The position numbers and the translations under genes were made by a program. DNA of 49,001 bases from Phycisphaerae bacterium (lineage in GTDB: Bacteria; Planctomycetota; Phycisphaerae; UBA1845), in assembly GCA_029260035.1 (NCBI GenBank), contig JAJDEA010000168.1, positions 1 to 49,001 of the forward strand. Reading direction: 5' to 3'. Shown piece after piece: positions 15,416-25,710 of the stretch. The notes beneath the pieces were generated by a model. It worked only from the letters and a program-made list of their open reading frames with translations, did not search any database and was not told the DNA's origin. Each line of letters opens with the position of its first letter. Within the stretch, counting starts at the first letter, position 1.

Positions 15416-17371
15416 GTGCGAATAATGGATTGGCTGGAGGACCGAACGGGGCTTGTCTCCGCGCTCCGTGGCCAGTGCAGTTCGGGTCGAAGTGGCCCCG
15501 CAAGCCGAACGGTTTGGATTAGCGTTCTTTTATTCTTGCTCTTGGTGGAGGTTGTAACTGGCGTTGCGTTGATGACGGTCTACAGTCCATCCTCCACGAC
15601 CGCGTGGAGCAGTGTCTGGTACATTCAAACGCAAGTGCCTTACGGATGGCTCGTTCGCGGCGTACATCATTTCGCATCCGATGCGTTGATTGTCATTGCG
15701 GGATTGTACTTGCTGGGTGTCGTCTTGCGCCGGGCTTATCGTCCGCCTCATGATTTCGTTTGGTTTCTCAGCATCGGTATTCTCGCGATGATCTTTGGGG
15801 CGGCGCTCACCGGCTATTTATTGCCTTGGGATCAAAACGCATTAGCCTCCACCCGAGTTCGCACGAACATCCTCGCATTAACGCCAATCATTGGCCCATC
15901 GCTTCGTCAACTACTGTTGGGCGGAGCTGAATTTGGAAACCTGTCACTCGCGAGGTTCTATACGCTCCACGTTGCGGTGCTGCCGTTGTGTCTTGCTGGC
16001 GCATTCTTCTTGCGCAGCCGTGCCGTCCATCGACACGGCGAATCGATGGTACGAAATTGCGAAGTTTCGAGCCACTTCTCGCCATTTGGTTGCTCTGCCC
16101 GAATAATGACATGCGCGATTGTCCTGGCTGTTGTGGTGGGATTCGTTTGCTATCAATCTCTGTCGCTAGGTGATCAATTCTTGGCGGCGCCAGCCGACCC
16201 GACGAATTCGAGTTACCCGGCTCGCCCGGAATGGTGGGCACTGTTCCTTTTTCAATGGCTCAAGTATTTTGAAACACCAACTGCGGAGATGGTCGGCGCT
16301 ATTGTCGTGCCAGGCGCGATGGGTGCGCTCGTTTTGCTTATTCCTTATTGGCATCGTGTCTTGCCAAATCGACTGGCTCATCGGATCGTACTGCTCTTCG
16401 GGCTACTTGCTTTCGCAAGCGTTGGCTGGCTGACACTTACAGCTTTGCGAGCGGATCAGGTCCCGCCGGATGTCGATTTGGCGATCCTGCGTGCGAAGGA
16501 AAAGGATGGAGAAACGCTAACGAGCCATGAACAGCGTGCGCTTCGAGCAGCGAGATTCCATCGTGATCGCGAGCGTGCAGGTCGGCTGGGTAGGCGTTCG
16601 ATTGAACTTGCCAATGAAAAAGGAATACCTCCTGAAGGACCACTCGCGCTTCTTACCGGCGACGCGGTGACACGGGGGCCGGAATTATTCGCTCAGCATT
16701 GCGCTTCGTGCCATCGGCACTTCGGGTCAGACGGCATGGGTGAAAAGCCTGCGGAGCCAGCCACGTCTTCGGACCTCGGCGGCTTCGCAAGTCGCAGTTG
16801 GATTCGTGGCTTGCTCAAGAATCCGATGGACGACCGGTATTTTGGCCGAATGGTTGATGATGATGGTAAACCCATGCACACGCGAATGCGGAAATGGATT
16901 GAGAGTACTCTGGAAGATGTAGAGTCGGACGAAGATCAACTGAAACTGGATGCTGATTTCGATGCAGTCGCCGCCTATCTTGAAGACGAGTCGATACATC
17001 CAGGCCGGCTCGCACTCGAAAACAGCGACGCAAACAAGATAGAACTGAACGATAAATCAATAGATGAGAATGCTATCGATTCGCACCAACGCTTGATTGC
17101 CCGAGGCCGTAAGGTTTTTGTAAGCGTTTGCAATGAGTGTCACAGCTATCGAGGCGAGCGCACCGGGACATTTAATGCACCGGAGATGTTTGGCTATGGC
17201 TCTGTTGATTGGCTCGAACTTATGATCGCCAATCCCGCCCATGAATCGCGGTACCGCAGCCGAGGACGCGGCAGAGCGCGAATGCCTGCGTTCGAGGAGA
17301 AGATACCCCACGACGAGATATCGCTGCTTGCACAATGGCTTCACGATGCGCGGGACGACAGCACAAAGTAA
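15416..17371 (+). CDS. Cytochrome b (bc1/b6f-like) fused to two c-type heme domains
   Basis: A 651-residue membrane protein. Residues 1-210 resemble the cytochrome b N-terminal domain (RGVHHFASDAL, GAALTGYLLPWDQ, LARFYTLHVAVLPL). About 220-350 adds further membrane helices like subunit IV. The C-terminal 300 residues hold two CxxCH heme c sites, CASCH (about 428) and CNECH (about 569), with a possible distal Met in RARMPAF. In the b domain only the first His of each heme pair is present. The partners 14 and 15 residues later are Tyr (GLYLLG) and Arg (FFLRSR). The GTG at 15416 has GGGAG eight bases upstream; an ATG at 15425 is an alternative. No Rieske gene is adjacent, so partner and electron route are unknown. 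Confidence 0.85.
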   Translation: MRIMDWLEDRTGLVSALRGQCSSGRSGPASRTVWISVLLFLLLVEVVTGVALMTVYSPSSTTAWSSVWYIQTQVPYGWLVRGVHHFASDALIVIAGLYLLGVVLRRAYRPPHDFVWFLSIGILAMIFGAALTGYLLPWDQNALASTRVRTNILALTPIIGPSLRQLLLGGAEFGNLSLARFYTLHVAVLPLCLAGAFFLRSRAVHRHGESMVRNCEVSSHFSPFGCSARIMTCAIVLAVVVGFVCYQSLSLGDQFLAAPADPTNSSYPARPEWWALFLFQWLKYFETPTAEMVGAIVVPGAMGALVLLIPYWHRVLPNRLAHRIVLLFGLLAFASVGWLTLTALRADQVPPDVDLAILRAKEKDGETLTSHEQRALRAARFHRDRERAGRLGRRSIELANEKGIPPEGPLALLTGDAVTRGPELFAQHCASCHRHFGSDGMGEKPAEPATSSDLGGFASRSWIRGLLKNPMDDRYFGRMVDDDGKPMHTRMRKWIESTLEDVESDEDQLKLDADFDAVAAYLEDESIHPGRLALENSDANKIELNDKSIDENAIDSHQRLIARGRKVFVSVCNECHSYRGERTGTFNAPEMFGYGSVDWLELMIANPAHESRYRSRGRGRARMPAFEEKIPHDEISLLAQWLHDARDDSTK

Positions 17372-17448
17372 TTCCAGGCTGTCACAGTCTGAACATCCAC
17401 CGAACTTGAAGCCTAAGACCAAGAACAGCCGAAAACTGACCTTTAAGA

Positions 17449-17476
17449 GGGCTTCCGCCCCTTTTGAGACAGTTTT
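17449..17476 (+). terminator. Possible terminator after the cytochrome gene
   Basis: A short GGGC-TTCC-GCCC hairpin is followed by CTTTT and, a few bases on, TTTTT. It lies about 80 bp after the cytochrome stop and before the next gene on the same strand. The stem is only four strong pairs, so this is tentative. Confidence 0.3.
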
Positions 17477-17576
17477 TCTAACCATTCCGATGGATATCTG
17501 TCTTCTTCCCTGGATGACTGGAGGTAGCGCTATGCCTTCGCATCGAATATCACCAATTTTCCGGGAGGATGATTAA

Positions 17577-18161
17577 ATGGCAATACAAAAAAGCAGCCTG
17601 TACTTCTGGCTGGTTTTCGTTGGCGTTGGGGCGAGTTTACTTGCGCCGAAGTCTTCCAAAGCGGAGCCTTATGACCTGGACTATGCAAGAACTTATCACA
17701 CGCTCCCCGCAGGAATCGTTTACGATCGAGTTGAATATTCGGGACGGCGGGCCGGCTCGGCCGTTCGAACATCCAACTATTCAAGTGGAAACTGTGGCCA
17801 ATACTATGCCGCGACGGCGGCACGGTATGCGTATACTCAGCCAAGAAGAGTTGTGATTCAACACGCTGTCCCGACAGAAACAGTCTACTATTCCTCGCCT
17901 GTCTACACTCACAGCCCATCACGCCACTATTACCGATCCGGCCACCACTACGGCCAACGGCGTTCCAACTTCGCCCGCTCGCACAGGTTTCGCAGCCATC
18001 GGCGTCATGCCTACAGTCATCACGGTCGACGCCATCACACCGACCGCCATTATCGTGGGTACCGATCGAGACGAGGCCATCACAGTAGACGAAGTCTAGG
18101 CTTCAGCATTGGCCATCATGGACGAAGTCATAGCGGCTTTTCCTTTCACTACGGCCGTTGA
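17577..18161 (+). CDS. Exported His/Arg/Tyr-rich protein
   Basis: A 194-residue protein with GGAGG eight bases before its ATG. The N-terminus is a cleavable signal (LYFWLVFVGVGASLLAPKSSKA). The mature chain lacks recognisable domains, and its last 90 residues are dense in His, Arg, Ser and Tyr (HHYGQRRSN, HAYSHHGRRHHTDRHYRGY, GHHSRRS). Such His-rich tails bind Ni, Zn, Co or Cu in other proteins, or reflect a structural low-complexity secreted protein. The next gene is NikR-like, which makes metal binding attractive, but that is inference from context. Confidence 0.7.
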   Translation: MAIQKSSLYFWLVFVGVGASLLAPKSSKAEPYDLDYARTYHTLPAGIVYDRVEYSGRRAGSAVRTSNYSSGNCGQYYAATAARYAYTQPRRVVIQHAVPTETVYYSSPVYTHSPSRHYYRSGHHYGQRRSNFARSHRFRSHRRHAYSHHGRRHHTDRHYRGYRSRRGHHSRRSLGFSIGHHGRSHSGFSFHYGR

Positions 18162-18275
18162 GCATTTATTCGGAGCTGTTGTTTCGCATTGCTTTCTCAC
18201 CGTCTGGGCGCCACGGTAATTCTGCGTACAGTAGTAGCGTCAACTTGGTTCCGTTTGAAATGGTGAGATCGCGGG

Positions 18276-18689
18276 ATGGCGCAAATAGATCGCTTCAGTG
18301 TGTCGTTGGATTCGGAGTTGCTCGCAGCTTTCGATCGTCATATTGCGGGCAAGGGATACAACAACCGATCAGAGGCGATTCGCGATTTGATCCGTGATCT
18401 TCTGACCAGCGTACAGCCTGCAGGTGGAACGTCCGGCATTGTGGCTGTGCTGACAGCTTTTTGCGATCATCGAGTTACCGAAGTTTGGCAGCGCTATCGC
18501 TCGCTTCTTGTGCAGAATGAGGAAGTCGTGATCGGTGCGACCCACTGGCCGATTGATGAGAACCACGATCTGATAACGGTTGCACTTGGCGGTGACAGCG
18601 ATGCGGTTGACCGGACTGCGAAGAAAATAACATCTCTTCGTGGAATCGAATTCGGACAATTTCACGCGGTAGTCAAGGATGAACTGTAG
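18276..18689 (+). CDS. NikR-like ribbon-helix-helix regulator with altered metal site
   Basis: A 137-residue protein with NikR architecture: an N-terminal ribbon-helix-helix (RFSVSLDSELLAAFD, GYNNRSEAIRDLIRDLL) and a C-terminal ACT-like metal-sensing domain. GYNNRSEAIRD is essentially identical to E. coli NikR. Lining up the sensor domain with E. coli NikR, only His87 (ATHWP) is kept. His76 falls on Val, His89 on Pro and Cys95 on Asp. The square-planar nickel site is therefore not intact, and the ligand may be another metal or molecule. It follows the His-rich exported protein by 115 bp. DNA targets are unknown. Confidence 0.85.
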   Translation: MAQIDRFSVSLDSELLAAFDRHIAGKGYNNRSEAIRDLIRDLLTSVQPAGGTSGIVAVLTAFCDHRVTEVWQRYRSLLVQNEEVVIGATHWPIDENHDLITVALGGDSDAVDRTAKKITSLRGIEFGQFHAVVKDEL

Positions 18690-18736
18690 CACCTACAGCT
18701 TCTTCAGCATCGTCGAATCGACTGTAGCGTAGCGTA

Positions 18737-18931
18737 TTAACTTTCAATATTTTGGTTATCTTGATCGATGTCTGTTTCGGAGGTGGATTCGCTAACACGA
18801 TAGCTTCCATCCAACCAGCGACCAAGGTCCACCATTTTGCATCGCTCGCAGCAGAAGGGTCTAAACGGTGCCTCGTCGGCGGATGCGACGGTCAACGTGT
18901 TTCGGCAGGTTGGGCATTCATACGCGGGCAT
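18737..18931 (-). CDS. yacG: DNA gyrase inhibitor YacG (zinc-binding)
   Basis: A 64-residue zinc protein. Cys6 and Cys9 (CPTC) plus Cys27 and Cys31 (FCCERC) form the zinc site, and PFRPFCCERCKMVDLGRWLDG is the hallmark of YacG. In E. coli YacG binds GyrB and inhibits gyrase. The acidic C-terminal tail (ESTSETDIDQDNQN) is typical. It lies 73 bp after the fmdB-like gene, last in the chaperone-gene run. Confidence 0.88.
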   Translation of the reverse strand: MPAYECPTCRNTLTVASADEAPFRPFCCERCKMVDLGRWLDGSYRVSESTSETDIDQDNQNIES

Positions 18932-19004
18932 TGTTTTATGGCATTTTCATCTATCGGGTATCGCTGTCGTTAGCCTGACAACCGACAAACACGCAATCGA
19001 GCCG

Positions 19005-19337
19005 TTATTCCTCTTTTGCAGTCGGTTTCGGTTTCTTCTTGGTTTCAGACTTGGTCCCCTCAGTCTTCTTATCCGAGGCCTCGCTTTTCTTGTCCTTGGC
19101 TTCCTTTTCCGCTTTGACACCCTTCTTGTAATTTTCGCTGCGGTAATCGGTCTCGTAGAAACCGGCTCCTTTGAAAATAATGCCCGCTCCGCTCCCGATT
19201 CGACGTACAACAGAAGCATTGCAGTCACATTGGGGTTCGTCGGTTTTCTTCAGGCGACGTTTCGTAGCAGCCGTGATAGACTGAAACACCTCTGTCACCG
19301 TACCACATTTTGTGCATTCATATTCGTAGGTTGGCAT
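19005..19337 (-). CDS. FmdB-family zinc ribbon protein
   Basis: A 110-residue protein beginning MPTYEYECTKCG, the signature of FmdB-like regulatory zinc ribbons. The first pair is CTKC, the second CDC in EPQCDCNASVVRRIGSGAGIIFKGAGFYETDY; the GFYxTDY box is also conserved in the family. The C-terminal 40 residues are a Lys/Glu/Ser-rich charged tail. Role is uncertain; relatives often accompany chaperone or housekeeping genes. It sits 38 bp after grpE and is probably co-transcribed. Confidence 0.85.
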   Translation of the reverse strand: MPTYEYECTKCGTVTEVFQSITAATKRRLKKTDEPQCDCNASVVRRIGSGAGIIFKGAGFYETDYRSENYKKGVKAEKEAKDKKSEASDKKTEGTKSETKKKPKPTAKEE

Positions 19338-19375
19338 GGATGAACTACCTTATCGCGACCATTTAAGAACGAGTT

Positions 19376-20035
19376 CTATGAATCGCTATTGTTCGAATCA
19401 CTGTCCGTTTTTGAATCCGCGTCCGTTGCTGTCGATACAATAACCTTCGCCGGGCGAATCGTTCGATCGCGCAGGCAAAACCCCTTGGCGATTTCTTCAA
19501 TAACGGTCCCGGGCGGAAAATCGCCCGAAGGCTGTTGCATCAAAGCCTCATGGACATGGGGGTCGAACGGCTTATGAAGCGCCTCAATACGTTCCAAGCC
19601 ATGAGCTTCCATCGCCTTCATGAGGTTACCATAGACCAAACGAAGCCCTTCCTGCATGGCGGCAGGTTCATCAGAGGATTCCGACGACAGCGCGCGATCG
19701 AAGTCATCCACAACGCCAACCAACGATCGCATGAGATCGGCATTCGCATACCGAATAGCATCGCTACGATCAGCGGCGGCTCGCCTCTGCAAATTCTGAT
19801 AATCCGCCTTGGCTCGAAGCAAGCTATCTTCAAGCGAAGCCACCTTCTCCTCCAAGGTTGGCTCCTGCTCTTGAGGGCTCGATTCCGCCTGACCATGTTC
19901 GGTAGAATCACTCGGCACTACCGTGTCAGCAACTGAATCTCTCACGCTTTCCTCATTGCCCCCTTGAGTAGCATGCGACTTCGTTTCGTGACACTCATTC
20001 GCCGAGGCTTGTTCTTTGATTTTTTGCTTCTTCAT
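19376..20035 (-). CDS. grpE: GrpE nucleotide exchange factor
   Basis: The nucleotide exchange factor for DnaK. The ATG at 20035 (219 residues) is preferred over a TTG at 20077. The N-terminus is charged and disordered, followed by the long dimerisation helix (SLEDSLLRAKADYQNLQRRA), the four-helix region (LVGVVDDFDRALSS) and the C-terminal beta domain with FDPHVHEALMQQPS and GFCLRDRTIRPAKVIVS. It lies between dnaJ and the fmdB-like gene. No dnaK is in the window. Confidence 0.93.
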   Translation of the reverse strand: MKKQKIKEQASANECHETKSHATQGGNEESVRDSVADTVVPSDSTEHGQAESSPQEQEPTLEEKVASLEDSLLRAKADYQNLQRRAAADRSDAIRYANADLMRSLVGVVDDFDRALSSESSDEPAAMQEGLRLVYGNLMKAMEAHGLERIEALHKPFDPHVHEALMQQPSGDFPPGTVIEEIAKGFCLRDRTIRPAKVIVSTATDADSKTDSDSNNSDS

Positions 20036-20197
20036 CGTAGCGTTCCAACTCAATTGCGATTGCAATAGCAGTTTCAACTCTTGTTAAGCACGCGAGGCTA
20101 TTGCGATTGCTTTAAGTATTCTCCTTGCACGGAATGTTGCTCCCGCATTACCCCATGAAAGCCGATCGACGACCTTCACTTGGACGATGAAACGGCA

Positions 20198-21334
20198 TTA
20201 TTCGACGCCATTCCCTTGAATATATTCCATGACCTTATCAAAAAAGCCCTTGGATTCCGGCATGACCGACTTGTCTTCCGTCTCGGCGAATTCACGAAGG
20301 AGCGTCTTCTGATCCTTGCTTAGCTTCTTCGGTATTTCGATCATCACCTGAACCAACTCATCTCCCGTTCGTCCGCTCCGCAAGTCGGGCACACCCAGGC
20401 TTCGGAGACGAAAGAGCTGGCCGTGCTGCGTACCGCCTGGGATTTTCAATTCCGCTTTGCCGCTCAGAGTTGGAACTTCCACGTTCGCACCGAGTGACGC
20501 CTGGGTGAAGCTGATGGGCATTCGGCACAGCAGATCATTATTGTGGCGTTCAAGAAAAGGATGTTTCGACACATGAACATAGCAATGCAAGTCGCCTCTC
20601 GACATACCATCTTCGCTCGGCTCTCCTTCACCTCGCACACGAACAGCTTGGCCATCATGGATGCCGGCTGGTATTTGCACACTGACAACACGATGCTTGG
20701 CAGTTCGGCCATCTCCTCGACAGGCTGGACACGGCGTTGTAATGACAGTGCATCGCCCATTGCAAGTCGGGCAGGTCGTAATCACACGACCAAACAAGCC
20801 GCCCAATCCGCCGGACTGTTCAACCTGACCATAACCGGCACATGTTTGGCACTTTTTTTGCTCCGATCCGCGAGCCGCCCCCGTGCCACTGCAGTCATCG
20901 CACAAGTCTCGCCTGGAAAACTCGATCGAGCGATCCGCTCCGTTCGCGACATCCAAAAGGCTCACCTCAACCTGCGTCTGCAAGTCTGCACCTCGGCTTC
21001 GCCTGCGCGATCCACCACCCCCGCCTCCGAAGATGTCGCCGAACATCGAAAAAATATCTTCGACTGAGCTACTGTGGAAATCGTGAACCCCCGCACCGCT
21101 CAGACCCGCGTGTCCGAACTGATCGTATCGTTGACGTTTGGCGGGATCAGCCAAAACCTCATAGGCTTCGGCGGCTTCCTTGAATTTTCGCTCTGAATCA
21201 GGATCGTTTTGATTTCGATCGGGATGGTATTTGTGCGCACGTCGGCGGTATGCCTTCTTAACCTCCCCCGGCGAAGCTTCGCGCGTTAGGCCAAGGACAT
21301 CATAGAAATCTCTTTTGTCGCTGGTCACCGACAT
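20198..21334 (-). CDS. dnaJ: Chaperone DnaJ (type I Hsp40)
   Basis: A 378-residue co-chaperone stimulating DnaK ATPase. The J domain (about 8-73) holds the HPD motif in AHKYHPDRNQ. A Gly-rich linker (IFGGGGGGSRRRSRG) follows. The zinc domain has four repeats: CDDCSGTG, CQTCAGYG, CPTCNGRC (last Gly replaced by Cys) and CPACRGDG. The C-terminal substrate-binding domains follow (IPAGIHDGQAVRVRGEGEPS). A 162-bp gap separates it from grpE, and a hairpin separates it from groEL. Confidence 0.94.
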   Translation of the reverse strand: MSVTSDKRDFYDVLGLTREASPGEVKKAYRRRAHKYHPDRNQNDPDSERKFKEAAEAYEVLADPAKRQRYDQFGHAGLSGAGVHDFHSSSVEDIFSMFGDIFGGGGGGSRRRSRGADLQTQVEVSLLDVANGADRSIEFSRRDLCDDCSGTGAARGSEQKKCQTCAGYGQVEQSGGLGGLFGRVITTCPTCNGRCTVITTPCPACRGDGRTAKHRVVSVQIPAGIHDGQAVRVRGEGEPSEDGMSRGDLHCYVHVSKHPFLERHNNDLLCRMPISFTQASLGANVEVPTLSGKAELKIPGGTQHGQLFRLRSLGVPDLRSGRTGDELVQVMIEIPKKLSKDQKTLLREFAETEDKSVMPESKGFFDKVMEYIQGNGVE

Positions 21335-21433
21335 CTCTCTTGTATTTCAAATGCCAATCATGCGACGCTGCTTATCGCACCGGCCAATCAACTCTCCCGG
21401 CGCAGGTTGTAAAGGCTGCGCTGCACTCCGGGC

Positions 21434-21466
21434 AAGCAAAAGGCGGACATAAGCCCGCCCTTGCTT
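21434..21466 (-). terminator. Hairpin terminator or attenuator between groEL and dnaJ
   Basis: On the minus strand the sequence AAGCAA-GGGCGG...CCGCC-TTTTGCTT forms a stem with paired GGCGG/CCGCC and outer AAGCAA/TTGCTT. A TTTT sits within the 3' side. It lies about 26 bp past the groEL stop, consistent with an intrinsic terminator or a partial stop before dnaJ. Confidence 0.5.
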
Positions 21467-21491
21467 CAATCCAATCCTATTCGATTAATAT

Positions 21492-23150
<1,659 letters not shown>

Positions 23151-23154
23151 TTAA

Positions 23155-23475
23155 CTAATTTCCAACGATAGCCAAGACATCGGTTTCGCGAAGTACCACG
23201 AAGTTGTCACTACCCATGTCAATTTCCGTGCCAGCGTATTTCCCGTAGAAAACCTCGTCGCCTACTTTGACACACATTTCACCCCGGCTGCCGCTGTCCA
23301 GCAGTTTGCCCGGACCCGTTGCGGTAACGATCCCGCGCTGTGGTTTTTCCCGAGCGGCATCGGGAAGGATGATCCCGCCCAATGTCATTTCTTCTGCCTC
23401 GCAAGGCTCGATAAGAATACGATCATCCATGGGACGGAATTTGACCTTCTTCTTGCTTGCTGTTGCTGTTGCCAT
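23155..23475 (-). CDS. groES: Co-chaperonin GroES
   Basis: A 106-residue Hsp10. The start is the ATG at 23475 with GAGGAG just upstream; the frame extends further but without a ribosome-binding site. RPMDDRILIEPCEAEEMTLGGIILPDAAREKPQRG contains the mobile loop, and VGDEVFYGKYAGTEIDMGSDNFVVLRETDVLAIV is the usual C-terminal half. It lies between the two groEL genes, so it could partner either. Confidence 0.95.
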   Translation of the reverse strand: MATATASKKKVKFRPMDDRILIEPCEAEEMTLGGIILPDAAREKPQRGIVTATGPGKLLDSGSRGEMCVKVGDEVFYGKYAGTEIDMGSDNFVVLRETDVLAIVGN

Positions 23476-23587
23476 AGCTCCTCGATCTCCGTTTAATGCC
23501 AAGCCGGTTCGCATTTCGAAGCGCCGGCGGTTTATCCGATTATCCAAATACACACATCGATGCGATCCCTGCGGCGCACCGGTTTTA

Positions 23588-25228
23588 TTACATCATCCCC
23601 ATGCCGTCATCCATGCCAGGCCCCATCGGCGGTGCATCGTCTTCATCCTTGGGCTTATCCGAAATACAAACGTCGGTGCTCAACAGAATCCGTGCAACGC
23701 TGCTGGCATTTTCCAGCGACGAGCGAACTACTTTCGTCGGATCGATCACGCCGCCCTTCAATAGATCGCCGTATTCGCCGGTGTCCGCGTTAAAGCCGAA
23801 ATTGCCGCTCTGCGACTCGACCTTGTGCTGAACGATTCCCGGATTAAAGCCTGCATTGGTTGCGATTTGTCGAATCGGCTCGACAACCGCACTGCGGACG
23901 ACGTCCACGCCAACTTGCTCGTCACCCTTGAGGCGCATCTTGTCCAGGACCTTTGATGCTCGAATTAGTGCAACGCCGCCACCAACGACAATGCCTTCAG
24001 CTACTGCAGCACGCGTCGCATGGAGGGCGTCTTCGATTCGGGCTTTCTTTTCTTTGAGTTCTGTTTCCGTCGCAGCCCCAACGTTGATCTGTGCTACGCC
24101 GCCAACGAGCTTCGCGCGACGCTCTTCAAGTTTTTCACGATCGTAGTCAGAAGTTGTGTTCTGGATTTCCTGCGTGATTTGTACGATTCGGGCTTGAATA
24201 TCCTTCGTGGTGCCTGCACCTTCGATGATGGTCGTGTTGTTGGCGTCGACGTGAATTTTCTTCGCCTGACCAAGATCGCTAATTGAGATTTTCTCGACAT
24301 CAAGCCCGAGGTCCTTCATCACAGCCGTCGCGCCTGTCAATACTGCAATATCCTGCAACATCGCCTTTCGACGATCGCCATAACCCGGAGCCTTCACCGC
24401 ACATACATTAACGATGCCTCGAAGCTTGTTTACGACCAGTGTCGCGAGCGCTTCACCTTCAATATCTTCCGCGATAATCAGAAGATTTTTTTTCGCTTTG
24501 GAAACTTTTTCCAAGAGCGGAACGAGCTTCGGAACACTGCTGATTTTTTCTTCATGGATAAGGACGAGCGTCTTATCTAAAGAGCATTCCATCGAGTCCT
24601 GATCTGTCACGAAATGAGGCGACAGGAAGCCGCGATCAAACTGCATACCCTCGACAACGTCGATCGTCGTTTCGGAGGTTTTCCCCTCCTCGACAGTAAT
24701 CACGCCATCGTTGCCGACTTTCTCGAAGCAATCCGCAAGCAGCTTGCCGATCGCTTCGTCGTTGTTCGCCGAGATGCGGGCTACATTGACAATGTCGTCT
24801 CGCTTGTTGGCTCGAACAGCCCGGGACATCTCACCCAGCTCCTCAACAACTTTGCGAACCGCTTTTTCGATGCCACGATTGACAGAATTGCTATCCGCAC
24901 CAGCCGCCAGATTGCGAAGCCCGTGCTTGAAGATGGCTTCCGCCAAAACGGTAGCAGATGTCGTGCCGTCCCCAGCCACTTCGCTCGTCCTGCTGGCCGC
25001 TTCCTTCACAAGCTGAGCGCCCATGTTCTCGTATTTATCAATAAGTTCGATTTCTTCCGCGACGGTGACACCATCTTTCGTCACGGTCGGTCCACCCCAG
25101 CCCTTGTCGAGCACGGCGTTACGACCTCGCGGACCCAGCGTCGATTTGACCGCGTTGGCAAGTTTTTCGACGCCACACTTCAACGCCTGCCTCGCGTCCT
25201 GCTCATAGGCCAACTGCTTAACCGCCAT
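23588..25228 (-). CDS. groEL: Chaperonin GroEL (first copy, Met-rich tail)
   Basis: A 546-residue Hsp60, first gene of the chaperone run. It has [15 protein letters not shown], the Asp-containing [24 protein letters not shown], and a Gly/Met C-terminal tail ([12 protein letters not shown]) like the GGM repeats of the main housekeeping GroEL. Its ATG is preceded on the minus strand by GAGGAGATAGGGG. No CIRCE inverted repeat (TTAGCACTC-type) is visible in the upstream 300 bases, so HrcA control is not indicated. Confidence 0.95.
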   Translation of the reverse strand: MAVKQLAYEQDARQALKCGVEKLANAVKSTLGPRGRNAVLDKGWGGPTVTKDGVTVAEEIELIDKYENMGAQLVKEAASRTSEVAGDGTTSATVLAEAIFKHGLRNLAAGADSNSVNRGIEKAVRKVVEELGEMSRAVRANKRDDIVNVARISANNDEAIGKLLADCFEKVGNDGVITVEEGKTSETTIDVVEGMQFDRGFLSPHFVTDQDSMECSLDKTLVLIHEEKISSVPKLVPLLEKVSKAKKNLLIIAEDIEGEALATLVVNKLRGIVNVCAVKAPGYGDRRKAMLQDIAVLTGATAVMKDLGLDVEKISISDLGQAKKIHVDANNTTIIEGAGTTKDIQARIVQITQEIQNTTSDYDREKLEERRAKLVGGVAQINVGAATETELKEKKARIEDALHATRAAVAEGIVVGGGVALIRASKVLDKMRLKGDEQVGVDVVRSAVVEPIRQIATNAGFNPGIVQHKVESQSGNFGFNADTGEYGDLLKGGVIDPTKVVRSSLENASSVARILLSTDVCISDKPKDEDDAPPMGPGMDDGMGMM

Positions 25229-25318
25229 ATCCCCTATCTCCTCAACAAGAAATTAGATTGATTCAGAGCCTCGAACGATCAATGCAGCGGCAAATTCACA
25301 AATACACGCGGGAAGAAA

Positions 25319-25614
25319 CCTGCTCCCGAACGCTGCCATTGATTGGAACTGCTCTGGAAACTCGAAAAAAACGACTCTGCGCGATTTGAAAGAGCCGAGA
25401 TCGACCCTATCCCAAGCGCAGAGAACGTCACATCACTACAGCCTATACGCAAGTTGCGGGCCAGCCAGCCTCGACACCGCACATATCCATAAGTTGTTTT
25501 GTTGAAAAGACTTACGACGCAGCGACCGACGTCAGCCTGCTATGGAAAGTCTGCCACGTTGGCAGAAATCATGGTGTCAACCTGAATCGTATGCCAATTT
25601 GACAGCGTAGTGTG
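25319..25614 (+). repeat. Dispersed repeat, upstream copy (flanks the lipoprotein gene)
   Basis: Two blocks, 25319-25440 (starts CCTGCTCCCGAACGCT, contains GAGATCGACCCTATCCCA) and 25576-25614 (ACCTGAATCGTAT, GACAGCGTAGTGTG), recur in the same order at 27084-27213. There the spacing between blocks is about 140 bp shorter and the first block carries a 22-base internal gap. The two copies lie either side of the lipoprotein gene at 25711-26973. The whole 25229-25710 gap has no convincing gene; apart from the repeat I see nothing in it. Confidence 0.7.
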
Positions 25615-25710
25615 GCCATGGCTATCTTCTGACGGAACGCGGGCCGCCGATTCTAACTATACAACCCCCGCCAACTGGCGTTTCGCCGAACCCATGAAAG
25701 GAAATGGATA

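Noticed and set aside
25229..25330. CIRCE (HrcA-binding) repeat upstream of the first groEL
   Set aside because: No TTAGCACTC/GAGTGCTAA inverted repeat is present.
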